DNA of 64,000 bases, from the NCBI GenBank assembly GCA_036971475.1, contig JBAIZL010000005.1, forward strand, positions 239,769,190 through 239,833,189, given 5' to 3'. The notes beneath the pieces are model-generated. The model was given only the letters and a program-made list of their open reading frames with translations, had not been told where the DNA came from and did not search any database. How positions within the stretch are numbered: position 1 is the first letter of the stretch; every line of letters starts with the position of its first letter. This stretch comes from Prosapia bicincta. Its lineage: Eukaryota > Arthropoda > Insecta > Hemiptera > Cercopidae. Of this stretch, positions 1 to 12,400 are shown piece after piece. Position numbers and translations under genes: made by a program.

Positions 1-2483
1 GAACAAAGCGCCTCAAGAGTTTATAATTAATTAATTCAGATATAATTATTAGTCATTATATGATCAGTATTGTATTGAGCCATTAAAAAATTATTTACAA
101 TCGTAATTTGTACATCATATAGTATTAAACTAGTAATAAATTCGTAAGCTTCGAATAAATTTATTTGTCAAACTATGGATTCTGTAATTGTAATAGGTAA
201 GTGATCTATTAGTTTACATTAATTAAATAATTCTATGCACTAAATTACGAATTATGATCAAACATTTACTAATTATCAAATCAGAAATGTATACAAGTTA
301 AAATTAAATTACATATCTTGTAAAAGTTTTACTGTACTTTTGTGGGATGAATTTGCATAAATAACACATAAAATAATGGCCCAAGTCCTCATTTATTACC
401 TCTTATTATTTTTTATAAAGAGAAACAAAATATCATTTTATAAAGAGAAACATGTAAGACTGTCCGCTGTCACGTGTTATAACGGCAATGATTTCTTTTT
501 GTTTACACTGTACTGGTCAATATTAAGGTTAATATTAGCTTGTCTTTTATATTTATATAAAGAAAAACAGATTATCTTTAAAGAAAATGATGTTGTCCAA
601 AGTGGGGCAGTGTTGACTAAAAGTGGGGAATAAACTAAAATTAAAATTAATGATAAATTAATAAAACTCTAATTCATGTTAGATTTAGTACATTTGGTAA
701 TAGAAATAAAAAACTGCTTTTTTACGAGTCAAGTATAATATCTTATTCTGCTATGGTGAGGTTTTGATAACTAGATTATTATCATCACCAGGCCTATAAT
801 AGACGTTTATATTTATAATAATATATATACAGAGTTCCTAATGATAATGAATACTTTCAGTAAACAACTTATTACCTTGTATAAATATAATAGACACACG
901 AAAAGAGATTAAACATTCATACGTATAACTATTATTTGGTAGGAGTAGACTACCTAAATACAAAAAATTGTTCATGTAGACAAATAATTTGATTGTAGTA
1001 TTTAAACATAAATAAACTAGCCTTAACAGTACTGTACAATATGAAATAACACAAAATTACAAAACACAGAAAGATTATAAAAATTTAGTTATAAAATTAA
1101 AACCTAATCACAAATCACAGTATTTCAGATTTAAAATAGAAAATAACAATAATTTCCAAAAGTAACAAACACTACAAAGTAATTGTAGCAATTAATAAAG
1201 CGGTTAATAATCAAATCAAATTAAATAGGCCTATATGTGGTGACTATATTCCTTATCTTACCTTCTAAGAGAGCGCCAACTTTCAAAAATATTAACCAAT
1301 AATAAGGCTTTGTACATCAATTGACAAATATACAGATTTATTATTTAAACTTTTTAAATTTGTTAAATAGAGGAATATAAATATTGCCTAATTTATTAGT
1401 GACCTCTTTAATGTTATATGCAATTTTATAGTTCAATATAAATCTTCATAAAGCATCAAGAACTATAAAATAATTATAATACATACTCTTAAGACTAGCA
1501 GATTCGATTATGTGTTATAGGTCTAATGATGATAGTGATCTAGTTATCGAAACGTAGCAGAATAAAATATTATACTTGATTCACAAAACAGACATCTTTT
1601 ATTTCTATTACTAAAACTAAACCTGGCATTATCAAAGAACTGTATTGTGGAGATTTATTAAAAAAGGATTTAAAATTTTATTAAGATTAGAGTAGCTGTA
1701 GGTATGAATAAATTTGTAAAGGGGAGAGTTGGTACGTCTATTCCAAGACAAAAAATGAGAGTTTTTGACAAATTTAATAAAATGGGAGAAAAAAATAGCC
1801 TAGTTGAACAATTAGGACAGACTTGGTACAGAGATTTGTACAAGGCTCTATATAGACCTACTATTCACATATGTAAAATAAATTACAATAAACAAGCCCA
1901 CAATTTCAATCATAACTAAATTACAAAACGTTACCATATAAAAAATTGTTAAAATATAATATAAAACATTAGAAAAGTAATCAAAATACTGGACTTCATT
2001 AAATTAAAAATTCATAAACAATTATTATTAAATTACAATTTGTACTAAATGTTTTAACTAGTGACACCAATCTTTCAAACATATTAATTATTTAACAAAA
2101 GTTTTCAATTGAACTAAAGCATTGAAATACCAAGATAAAAGGTACAGAAGATAATAAGTAAAGACTTTTCACCAATAAAACTGTAAATGATTAAAGAAAT
2201 AATACTGCAATTGGAAAAAGAAGAGAGGAATCTTGGACAAGTCCCTCCCTACTCATTGTTGACTAAATTTCGGAATTTGTTATAATCCTCCCAGTCATCA
2301 AGAGTGTTGTACTTCGTTACCTACACGTTTTAACCACTTAGGATTGACAGACTTAAAGAAATGCTGGCTGTCCAGGCAATCTTTGGCCATCCTCAGGCAT
2401 TCAGATCTGTTGAATCTTAAATCTAATCTTATCCTATACAGAACCTATGTTAAATGTAGTTAACTAAGTTAACTTTAGGCGCG
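1..2483. other. AT-rich region with no recognised gene
   Basis: The sequence is very AT-rich with only short open frames (longest about 85 codons, low complexity), none resembling a known protein. A less AT-rich patch at about 2220-2420 could be old coding debris on the minus strand, but I could not place it in a family. Confidence 0.6.
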
Positions 2484-2569
2484 AGTAAGATTCTTGTTTA
2501 AGTACTTTATAGTGTAGATGATATATATATATCACTTACACTATAATGTACTTAAACAAGAATCTTACT
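2484..2569. repeat. 86-bp palindrome (inverted repeat)
   Basis: Arms of about 32-35 bp (2484-2518 and 2538-2569) are near-perfect inverted copies around a short TA-rich centre. The right arm abuts Penelope-like debris, so this may be a folded-back terminal piece of such an element. No hammerhead core was seen in it. Confidence 0.75.
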
Positions 2570-2739
2570 TGGTATATATGCGAGTAAACTTTCGAGGACT
2601 TTAATTACGTGTCCTCATTCTTGAGCATCAACTGAGACAAAGTGCTTTTTGTAAATTGCCAGGTGTGTGGGATTTCCGTTGTCACGTGGTATACCGATAT
2701 TGTTCTATTTTCGGGTTCACTGCACTATAGGAAAGTTGT

Positions 2740-3130
2740 AGTTGACCTTGGAGTTAATTCTTTCTATTAAGTCTAGTAATTTATCACTTTTTATTTCTCC
2801 GTTTATGATATTATTTTTGTGTTTATAAATTTTGATGCTGTTTCCAGATTGTCATTTTGAGGTCTTCTTGTACTTTTTTTAGTTAGATGTATGGATGTAT
2901 GTTTTGTAATATGAGGAATGTATGGTTGTTTTTGATGACGTGCGTGCCTAAGTTTGAACTGAATGTTTGATTTGATTTATCCCTTGAGGTGCTCTTTATA
3001 TCTGTCTTTTAATTTTTTTTTGTTTGGTCAATGTTTAATTTGTTACAGTTTGGGCATTTGATTTTACATATTCCGTTATTAAGTGTAAGACTTTTTTTTA
3101 TATGGTAGTTATTTTGTATTATAAAACACT
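2740..3130 (-). mobile_element. Penelope-like element remnant, GIY-YIG endonuclease end
   Basis: Read on the minus strand from about 3080, broken frames give GICKIKCPNCNK, then an I-QTKK stretch, a degraded version of the KxRYKEHL block, and further down a THVIKNNHTF block. This is the order seen in the GIY-YIG endonuclease domain at the C-terminus of Penelope-type retroelements, and it matches the intact blocks at 33.6 kb and 45.0 kb here. Frameshifts and stops show that it is dead. The reverse transcriptase part is not recognisable. The assignment is firm at superfamily level only. Confidence 0.65.
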
Positions 3131-3339
3131 ATTTTCACTGTTAAATTAACTTAATTTATATATATATATATAGGTACTTACATTAAAATAGGAGGGGAAG
3201 GCAGGAGTTAGAAACTTTTACTCTTATACTGAGATGAATTAGCACCAACACTTCAAAACTTGCCTAAAGAAATTTCTAGTAAATCCAAGCGATGTTTGCC
3301 CTCACTATTGAGGGCTAAGAAAAAACTTTTTTTTATATA

Positions 3340-3960
3340 TTTGTTGATTCCATCTTCACCTGAGCTACTAGTTTTCTCTAAACACTTGTAAATATTTACA
3401 AACTTCCCTACAGTAGCTCTTACTTATCTAACCAACACACTCTACAATCTAACCAACAAACTACAAAAATGCAAATTCAAATTAGCCTACTCCACACATA
3501 ACACTTTCAATAGACAATTAAAACCCAACAACAAAATCAACGACATTTATAACACCACTGGAGTTTACAAACTAACTTGCAGTTTGTTAAAAAAATTAGT
3601 GGCTTAAAGTATGTTGCCCCTCCTTAAAAAACATTAAAAAAATACATTAATAGCTTTAGTTTTACAGGACTTCTGACTGGTTTTAGATTTATGCTACAAA
3701 CAAGCTTATCAGTGCTTGGCCAAACTAGCAAACAATGTTTTTAACATTTGTTGATTCCATCTTCACGTGAGCTACCAGTAATCACTAAACACTTTTAAAT
3801 GTTTTAAACTTTCCTATAGTAGCACTTACTAACTCCAAGTTACGGTCTGAGTTGACAAAGGGACACATCTCCCGAAACGGCCGTCCTCAACAAGCAAAGT
3901 AAGTGCTACTATAGGCAAGTTTAAAATATTTAAAAGCGTTTAGTAATGTTTTTAAATGTT
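3340..3960 (+). mobile_element. Penelope-like element remnant with terminal repeats
   Basis: At about 3460-3580 the plus strand reads LAYSTHNTFNRQLKP and then DIYNTTGVYKLTC, which matches the linker and start of the GIY-YIG domain of Penelope-type elements. On both sides lie related repeats: 3345-3430 and 3745-3835 are direct copies sharing a 'gattccatcttcac' start. The second is followed by an inverted counterpart at 3895-3955. The same repeat family recurs as the fold-back at 27.3-27.97 kb. Only fragments of coding sequence remain. Confidence 0.6.
3848..3889 (+). ncRNA. hammerhead-ribozyme-like motif (U3/A8 type, GUC site)
   Basis: Proposed fold: helix I UGAG (3848-3851) with CUCA (3886-3889); core UUGACAA (3852-3858) in the place of CUGANGA; one extra A; helix II GGGA/UCCC (3860-3863, 3870-3873); GAAA (3874-3877); helix III from the palindrome ACGGCCGU (3877-3884); cleavage triplet GUC ending at 3885. 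The core differs from consensus at position 3 (C to U) and position 8 (G to A), the two bases that pair in the hammerhead structure. Palindromic short helix III is known from Penelope-associated hammerheads, which are thought to work as dimers. Activity is not shown. Confidence 0.5.
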
Positions 3961-4785
3961 ACATACATAGACATAAAACATGTTTTTAAATATGTTTAAA
4001 TTTTGACATACATAGAGTATAGCAGGAGTAATTCTGAGTCATCAGCAGGAACAATTTCTAATCAAATAAATATTTCTGTAGCAGCTTGAAGGTTAACCCT
4101 TTATGTACATTTTTATGATCATGTAATAATCATTATTAGAGGATATAACTACAAAAAAGTTACAAAATCAATTGAAGAATCCAGAAAATTTTAAAAATAA
4201 ATCTTAAAATTTGAATAAATTTGTTGATGGGGCATTGTTGTTTAAGACTTCTTTCTTTATATTTTTTGCATGGCGAATAAGCTTTTGCGGTAAATTAATT
4301 CTCAGATCATTTCGCCTTTAAACTCTATAGAAACATTTATGTATATGATGAATAAAAAATTCTATCAGCAAACAATTCCCATGAATTTAAATTTTTGGCT
4401 ATTCAGCCTTATGAATTGTACTGATGTGTCTGCATAGTGCGTCAAAGTTGATTTTTTATGTAATAGAATGTAATTCTTGGTACTTCTATAACATCTAATT
4501 CTCTTGTTGAAAATTTCCCAGCAATAATTTTATCTTTACTCTAGTACAATTCAGTTATGATTGATATTGTGCTGTTAGAAAATCTTTCAATAACATCTAC
4601 ATTTCTTAAAAGCACAATGAAGGTATTTTTTAAAGTTTTAATTCATACAATAGTTAAATAGACCATAATATTTATATCTGACGTGAAGAGCTCTTTTTGG
4701 CTGGTTTTGACTAGCTGTTGTATACATTATATTCTCCAGGAAAATTCCATATAATTTCATAGTTGATTTTACTACATCATTATAT
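3961..4785. other. non-coding AT-rich stretch
   Basis: Apart from a few bases trailing from the preceding repeat, I see no coding or structured feature in this interval. Confidence 0.5.
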
Positions 4786-4925
4786 GCACACACACATATA
4801 TATGGATACGCTCACACACAGACATTTATGCACATACTCTCACACAAAAACGCACACACACACACATGTAATGTACACATGCATACATATACACATGAAT
4901 TCACACACACACACACACACACACA
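4786..4925. repeat. (CA)n-rich microsatellite, interrupted
   Basis: Interrupted CA dinucleotides with TA islands. The longest pure runs are near 4850-4866 and 4902-4924. Open frames rich in Thr-His here are artefacts of the repeat. Confidence 0.9.
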
Positions 4926-5023
4926 TATTTACAGACACATATTTTTATACATATTTTCTAAAAAAGAATTATTTGAAACAATTGGATATATCGCTGATAA
5001 AAATATTCTGATCACTATTTGAA

Positions 5024-8000
5024 TTAGTCGTTTAAGTGTCTTCTATCTGAAAATACTACTTTGTTACTAGCCAATACCACCCTAGGCAGTTGAGCCATTT
5101 GGCAACACGCTGACCAGTAGAAATGGGCCTCCCTGAAGATGGGACAGTTGTAATCCTGGGCCCGGTGCAGGGTTGTGCAATCATTAAGGTGTTCAGCATT
5201 CATGTTCACCACCATACAGCAGACACTCCGGGGTTGGTAGCACATGAATTCGGCGGAGGTGCCCAGCAGGGTAATCATGATTGGTCTTCAATCTGAAAGC
5301 TGCAACGCTAACAGATCGAGGCAAGTTTTGGTCAATTGGTCTACCCGTCACAAGACTTTCCCACCATTTTCCTGCTGAGAGCTCCCTCAATCGACCGTGA
5401 TTCCATTTTTTGGTGGACGTCTTTATTAGGGACCTGGAGGAATGTAGTGAACTCAGAGGCTTGGGCTGAGGGAGGCTTGTTCCCTGCTTGGCTAGTTGAT
5501 CAGCCTTTTCATTGCCAGAGATGTTTACATGGCTCGGGATCCACTGAAAACTAAGTACCCACCCGGCATTTATGAGAGCATTTAGTTTTCTTCTACATTC
5601 TATGGTTTTACTACAGTCGGTCTGTGAGTTCCCAGAGAGGTTCATGTTGGCGGTCTTAGAGTCAACAAGGAAAACGGCTTTATCCGGAGTAATCAGGTTC
5701 TCAAGTTCAATTTCTGCAGCATATATGGCAGCTACCTCACTGTGCAGCACCTGTTTCACCTGATCCAGGTATGGATGATCCATTTGTGTAAATTTGGAGC
5801 CATTCTGGTGCAGGGTATTTTTCATTGATAGTTTGGAGGGCTGCACTTCTAAGCTCCTGATCCGAAGATGCATGCTGCAGCTAGTGGTGATCTGTCAGGA
5901 GGAGCTCTGTCTCAGGTAGATCCTGGAAGCAGTCCTGAAAAGCAGTAAGTGGAGCTGATTCTTCGGGAGTGACTCCATACTTTTTATAAAGATCCTGGTA
6001 ACAGACAAGGGGTGTTCGCTTTGATTTTAGTCTATCTGTGGGTTTACGGTACTCGTGCCAAGATTTGTTTGTTCGTTTAAATCGTTCCCAAAAACATAGG
6101 GCTACCATCTCCCTCTGTATTTGTAGTGGTTCAATCTCAGTTTGAGTCTCCATTGCAGTGGACTTGGCAGCACCAGTTATCACTCTGAAGGCATTGTTTT
6201 GAGCAAAATCAAGTAAATTTGTGATGCATTTACTGGCCGTGAATGTCGCCTCGGTACCATATTCTAAAATTGGTCTTATATATGACTTGTAGGCAGTCTT
6301 TAGAACATCTAGGTTAGCTCCTCAAGTTGTAGCTGTTAGTCTCTTGAGTAATCTTGTTCTTTTTATAGCCCTTTCAGCACACTGGGCAATGTGTGGTTTC
6401 CATGACATACGTCGATCCAATGCAACTCCCAAGTATCTTGAAATATCGCTGCTAGACAACATTTAGTTCTTATATGTTAAGCTCACCTTTGGAATTTTGA
6501 AGAGTGAGAAAAGTTGGAATGTCGTTTTCAAAGTGTTTATGGTCATGGCATTATGCTCTGCCCATTTTTCTAGTCTCAGCAAAGCACCGTTCATACACTT
6601 TTGCAGAGCAACGATGTTACTGCTGCTGGCCCACAAGAGAAGATCGTGAGCATACAACAGGGCCTGGATGACAGATATGGCATGCATGGTGTCTATCACA
6701 TCATTTATCATAAGGTTGAACAATGTAAATGAAATTACTGCTCCTTGGGGTATGCCTTGCCTCTGGATACGAAATTTTGATGGACTGTTAGAAAACTTGA
6801 CTCGGATTTCTCTGTGGGACAGGAAGGACTTAATCCAGTTCAAGAGGTTGCCAGATATCCCATATTCTATCAGATTATGGATGAGCATTGTTCGCCAAAC
6901 TGTATCATAAGCGGCCTTAAGGTCTACCAGGACTGCTAATGTTGACATCTTCCTATGGAAGCCATCTTTAACATGTTGAGTGAAATTCACAACATGGTCC
7001 ATAGTGCCTCTATACTTTCTAAAGCCTGCTTGGGCATCATTCAATTATTTTACGTGACTCCAAATACTGTGTAAGTCGGCTATTTCTCATTCTCTCAGCA
7101 ACTTTGCTGGTAGCACTGGTGAGAGATACTGGTCTGCAGCTCTCAGCTACACTTGCTTGTTTTCCAGCTTTAAGGATATCAATTATTTCTGCCTTTCTCC
7201 ATTGTTGTGAAACATGCATTCTCCAAGTGAGATTGATGACAGCAAGGAAGACAAGTTTTGCAATGTTTCAAAGGTTTTTTAGGAGTTCTGGAAGGATTCC
7301 ATTCATTCCTGCTGCTTTCCTATTTTTTTTCTATAAAAGGGCCAAATCCAGTTCAGCAATTGCGAAGTCGAGTGCAAAGAGCCTGTGACACTCTTCATCA
7401 AGACATAGGGTTTTTGAATGTTTTTTAAGGGTTTTTGCAATTTTTCTATTACAGAGTGTGCGACTGGTATTGGCCAAGTGTTTACAAAGAGCATTTGCAA
7501 AGTCTCTCGCATCACTGAGAGTTTTAGTACCACAGATGAGAGCCTAGAGTTGGTTTTGGGCACAATCAATATTAAGGCAGGAGATATACCTGTGGGCCTT
7601 AGCACCATCTTTCCTAAAGTCCAGCTTGCTTATAAAGTTTCTAAAGGCAGTTCGCTTCGAGCTTTTTATTTCCTGGTTTAGTTTTTCCTGGCTCTTTTTT
7701 AGTAAGATAAGATCTTTCTTTGAATTTGACTTTTCTGCTTTATATCTAGCTTTATCATGGTTTTTTTAAGGTATGTAAGAGTCGCATTCCAAAAAGGTTT
7801 ATATTACCTGACTTGACCTTGATGTATTGATTTTTGAGCACATTCCAGGAGAGCAAAGATGAAGTTGCTAACGGTTGACTTTGATGAATCAGTAATTAGA
7901 GCTAGGTTCAACAATTTGTTTGTAAGTTCCTTGAACCTGATCCAATTTGCTTTTCTGATGTTCCATCTCAGAGCCTATGAATTTTTATATGCTGCTTTGA

Positions 8001-8805
8001 AGGCGGTTGTTTTAATTAATAGTGCTCTGTGGCCACAGCCTCCAGAGTCTTCCAGCAAATTTACTTTTGTCTTGTTTGAGATATTAGGATGCATCATCAC
8101 AAGGTCGGGTCTAGATAATTGACCGGTGAAAGATAAAAAGGTAGGAGATGTTCTTATAACTTCCAGGAGGTTGCGGTCAATCATTTCTTCGAGACACCTT
8201 CCCACTGCTGTTAGTCTTGGGTAACCCCATCGTGGAGATGGACTATTAAAGTCTCCTACAAGGATCGTGTTTGGTTGTATGACTCCTTCAATGGTTTCAT
8301 AAGCAGGCAAATATCCTGGTGGGTTATACAAACCCATTATACTGAAATGTTGCCGGTTCTTCCAACTGTAAACTGCGACTGTTTCCAGCTCATCACCTAT
8401 TTATGTTTCATGCAAGATCAGAGGTTTTGCAGGGACCGAGTTTTTACAGCCAATTAGAATACCAGAGGGCACCTGTCTTGAACGTTTTAGTACAGTGGTA
8501 CTGTAGCCGTCAATATGGTAAAAATCTGGGGTCTCAGTTGCAACCCCTGTTTCAGTAATGAAATTTAAATCCACATTGAAATGTATAACCCTCTGTTTAA
8601 AGGGATTGTAGGAATTTTACATCATTAAGGCCTCCAGCATTCCAAAAAATAGTGCGGAGATATATGTCGAAGCCCTGAGAAGAGCCGTATTTGTAAGGTT
8701 GTTCACCATCTTGAAGTCAGTGCATTTACAGGCAATAACCTTGTACAGATAGTTTAGATTACGCAGGGGACATTGCAAGCAGGCGATCTGTATCACACCC
8801 ACCTG
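5024..8805 (-). mobile_element. inactivated LINE (endonuclease-RT-RNase H type)
   Basis: Minus-strand coding debris appears in the order of a non-LTR retrotransposon ORF2. Apurinic-like endonuclease: about 8805-7975, with VGDFNSPSPRWG and a C-terminal CGHRALL block standing for the usual SDH. Reverse transcriptase: about 7219-6463, with CRPVSLTSATSKVAERM, LVDLKAAYDTVW, QGIPQGAVIS and YAHDLLLW. RNase H: about 5873-5350, with FLVDSKTANM and WIPSHVNISGNEKADQLAKQG. A Cys/His cluster ending EHLNDC follows near the 3' end. At least five frame breaks separate these blocks. The reverse transcriptase active-site motif reads YAHD instead of YADD, so a catalytic aspartate is lost. Domain content points to the I/LOA-like group of LINEs that carry RNase H; the exact clade is undetermined. 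Confidence 0.85.
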
Positions 8806-9059
8806 AAAATACTGATACCATAGTATTTTTGTGGGCTAAAATCTTGATTGGATGTTCTAATCTTACATATCAATCTTGTCTTTGAATACTTATATAATAA
8901 ATAAAGATGCAACTATCACCAAATGTATTTAGTTAGTATTTTACAATTATTATTTGTAATTTAGTAAGGTTTGTTGATTCAGTACCTGTTTTGTTCGGTT
9001 TATTATAACGAAATGTTTGTTATATTTGTTTGATTTTTAATGTTTCTATGTTAAATTTG

Positions 9060-9421
9060 CACTATAGCCTATAGGACAAGTTTTTAGCTCTACCTAATTA
9101 AGGGAAAGAAAAATTCATTTTTATTTATAAAAGGAACAGAGCCTCAGAAAAGTAGTGACTTTAAGGTTTTAATCTTAAACCATATAATATATATATTACA
9201 CTTTTAACTTTTGAATTTGTTTAGTGTAACTTTTCTAAAATTAATTTTTAGGCTTTATACAAGAAATAACTAGGAAATTAGCGAATAGTTTTATCTCCTT
9301 AGAAAGGGTTGACATTATCCTATAGAGGAAATCTCAAACCTATCACAATGTGTTCATGATATTACTAGCAAATTATGTAAAATAAAAAAATTCACTTTTG
9401 GAGTATTTACTATTGACATTG
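9060..9421 (+). pseudogene. decayed copy of dioxygenase exons 3 and 4
   Basis: 9252-9421 aligns along its whole length with exon 4 of the dioxygenase gene (48126-48295). Both are 170 bp, both start after AG with a CTTTATACAAG/TTTTATACAAG block, both contain GATATTACTA and ACTTTTGGAGT blocks, and both end at a GTAAGCTCAAAA donor context. The copy has an in-frame TAG seven codons in and further stops. Upstream, about 9074-9115 matches exon 3 (the 'gacaagttt..agctctacct' block). Because intronic flank is also conserved, this is a genomic duplication and not a processed copy. No trace of exons 1, 2, 5 or 6 was found nearby. It lies about 0.26 kb from the LINE relic. Confidence 0.85.
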
Positions 9422-12400
9422 GTAAGCTCAAAAAGTTTTCTAAATCTCAATAACAATACTTTCTTTGCAATTTTTTGGTTGAACATCTTTTTATTAATAT
9501 TCAATTATTGATTACACTTGGCAAACAATCACTACCTACTGATGTGTCTCAGAAGACAGGTTTAGCACTAGATCAATGGATTGTTTGATGCTGTGAATTA
9601 CAGACAAGACTGTTGCACAGGTGTGTTATATTATTGTGAGAGTCTGTGATGTTTTGGTATTGTGTAATATGTTCCTTATAGAGTGATTGACTGTGAGTAA
9701 AACGATGTGTTTGATTGTGTGTGTGTTATATTGTTTAAAATGTATTTGTATATGTCAAAGTTGTTTGTTGTGATTAGTTTATTACCTTTCTTAATTAAAT
9801 GTAGAATTTTTAGATTAGTGTCAATGTTGGTTTGTGTGTGTGTGTGTGTGTGGAATAACTGTAAAAACAAAAACATAGCAATATCTTAATTCTACTTGTA
9901 GTAGTTGATTTATAAAATATGGGTATTTTTTTGTATGACTTTGTAGTATTTTGTTTTTTTTATAACGTTGTTATGAGTTTATGTAATTATTTGTTATATT
10001 AATTCTCTATTTTAGTATTATATATTTTTCTATTCAAATTTTATTATTCGTACTGTGTAGTGAATGCATACATGAGTGTGCAGGTCTGTCTTAACAGATA
10101 CCTTGAACAACACTTGCACACAACTGTAACATCAAAACACATTTATTGAACCAGTCCATTGATAGAGACATACATACATGATAAAGGTTTCACTGCAAAA
10201 CTAAACTCCAAATGATTTGCCCAACCTATAATTTTTAGAACTCCAGTGTTCATTCCTTTATAGCATATGCTTAAAGAGACATCTGGGGTAATTATTTGAA
10301 TTGGTTTGCTTGAAGAGTTAGTCCAAAAGCATTCAGGAATCTTGGAATTCTACCCTTAGTTTTTCATAGATGTTGTAGTGGTTTATTTCAATAGAAAATT
10401 GTTTCATTGGTTATGAGTAAGTAAATACCTTGAAAAGTGTTTCTGCCTTATATTTTTAAATATCTCTAGCTGTAGTAATATTACTAAATACTGCATCATT
10501 TCTGCAATCCATATTATTAAATTTTTAGAGATTTCTATCGCAGTGTATTTGCTCTGAATTGGATTATAGATGTTTCACACTCCAGATCTGATGAACATAT
10601 CTGAAATTGTTGATTGTCAAACACCATAGATCTCAGTCAACTCTTTATACCTTTATCTTATTGATCTATAATTAGTTTAATCACAAAAAGTAAGACAACT
10701 TTTCTTATAGAAGACATGGTAAACAATAAAACACACTCACAAACAAAATGTAGACCGATGTGAATCAAAGACAACTGATCAGTTAAAACGAATAGAGACA
10801 CTCAATCCAGGCAGGCACCTGAAGATGGACGACAGTCAACTATACAGAACTACACTGAGATAGTGACTCAGGATCCAAATAGTGTTTGCACTCCATGGAG
10901 AAATGGCCACTAGTACAATCATTATTTTCAAAGTCGCAGTATGCTTCTGTCTTACTATTTTTTTTTTTTAATTTGAAATTGATTCCAATAATCAGCAATA
11001 CAGATAATTATTGTTCGGATAATTGGATTCCTACTGTATTTAAAAGGGCAACAGCAAAAATATCAAGATCGAATTACATGAGTAAGGGTAGGAACTAAAT
11101 CTACTCTGGGATAAAGTTGTTTCATATATACACATGCACCCCCCACACACACAAACATACACACACACACACACAAAGAAGTAATGTATGTAAATAATTT
11201 CAAAGAGACTATTTTTATCAAACCGTTACAAACATTGAAGGACAAACCTTATTGTTTAAAATTAAAAAAAAAACATGTAAGATTGTACCCAAGGGTCAAA
11301 TAAACATATTTCCATAGAATTAAAGCGCAAAGGATGGGCTTCAAACTAGTTTCAAGATGAATAATTGTTAATCATAGAGAGTTAATTAATGATAATTTTG
11401 TCTTAGCTTCTAACATTATTCTTCACAAGGTTTCCTGTAAAATTGGCTTGAAAAACTTCAGTTCGATTTAAATTGTCAACGCATCTTTATCAAAATAAAA
11501 TGCCTTGTTTCTGGGTATTTTCACTCTCATTGGACAAGAGTACTGATGGCTAAAAGTCGGCAAATCTGAATGTACGATATTTATTTGAATGTCATGACAA
11601 CATAGGAAATCATGTTTGGTGGTACATTGGAAAAACATACATTTACACCCAAGTATACTGGTAATTAGATATGTAAAATAGTATAAATATTTCAATTTGA
11701 TTTTAAAAAACAGTCAGCGATGTGTAGTCCTAGGTCTATTGCAAGAGCTAAAATACTAAATACAGTTTTAACCCTATGAAATTGTACGCTGTTGAGTAGT
11801 GCCGTAACTAAGCAGAGGTAAATGTTTAAACTGTTTGAGAATTTTTCGTAAAAATGAACTGGTTTGACAATTAGTTTCCTTATGACAGGCAACTGCAGTA
11901 ACTAGCAAATTCCTAAGCTAGTACATTTATAACTTCGTAAGTTTTATTTCTGAAATGTCTCCCAACGTTATATGAGGTCACACACATTGAAGTTTTTAGA
12001 GTTTTTTTATTGTCGATGTGTTTATAATTTTTACTGTCAATGTGTTTTGTGTAAAATCTAACTTGAAATTATAAAACCTGAACAACACTGTGATAGCTCG
12101 AATTGAAGTAATATTTTTAGCTAATAGAAGATTAAAAACAAACCTTATAATCATTCTGGGAGAACGGTAATTCCTATAACCTTAACTATGTCCCTGATTA
12201 TTTCTCTCCAATAGTTCAACTTCAGTTGTCAAAGCTCTAAGCAAAGGCAGTTTAATTGAAGATGATGTCATAGAAAACAAAACATGAAAATTATGCAGGT
12301 CTCTATTTACACATTAAAATAGTAATGTGGAAGTGAGACTGAGATTTAGAAAAGTGATGACTCAATCTGTAAATAATTATTGATTAACGAAATGAATATT

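Noticed and set aside
376..633. 85-codon plus-strand frame
   Set aside because: Low-complexity, hydrophobic and AT-driven, with no family resemblance.
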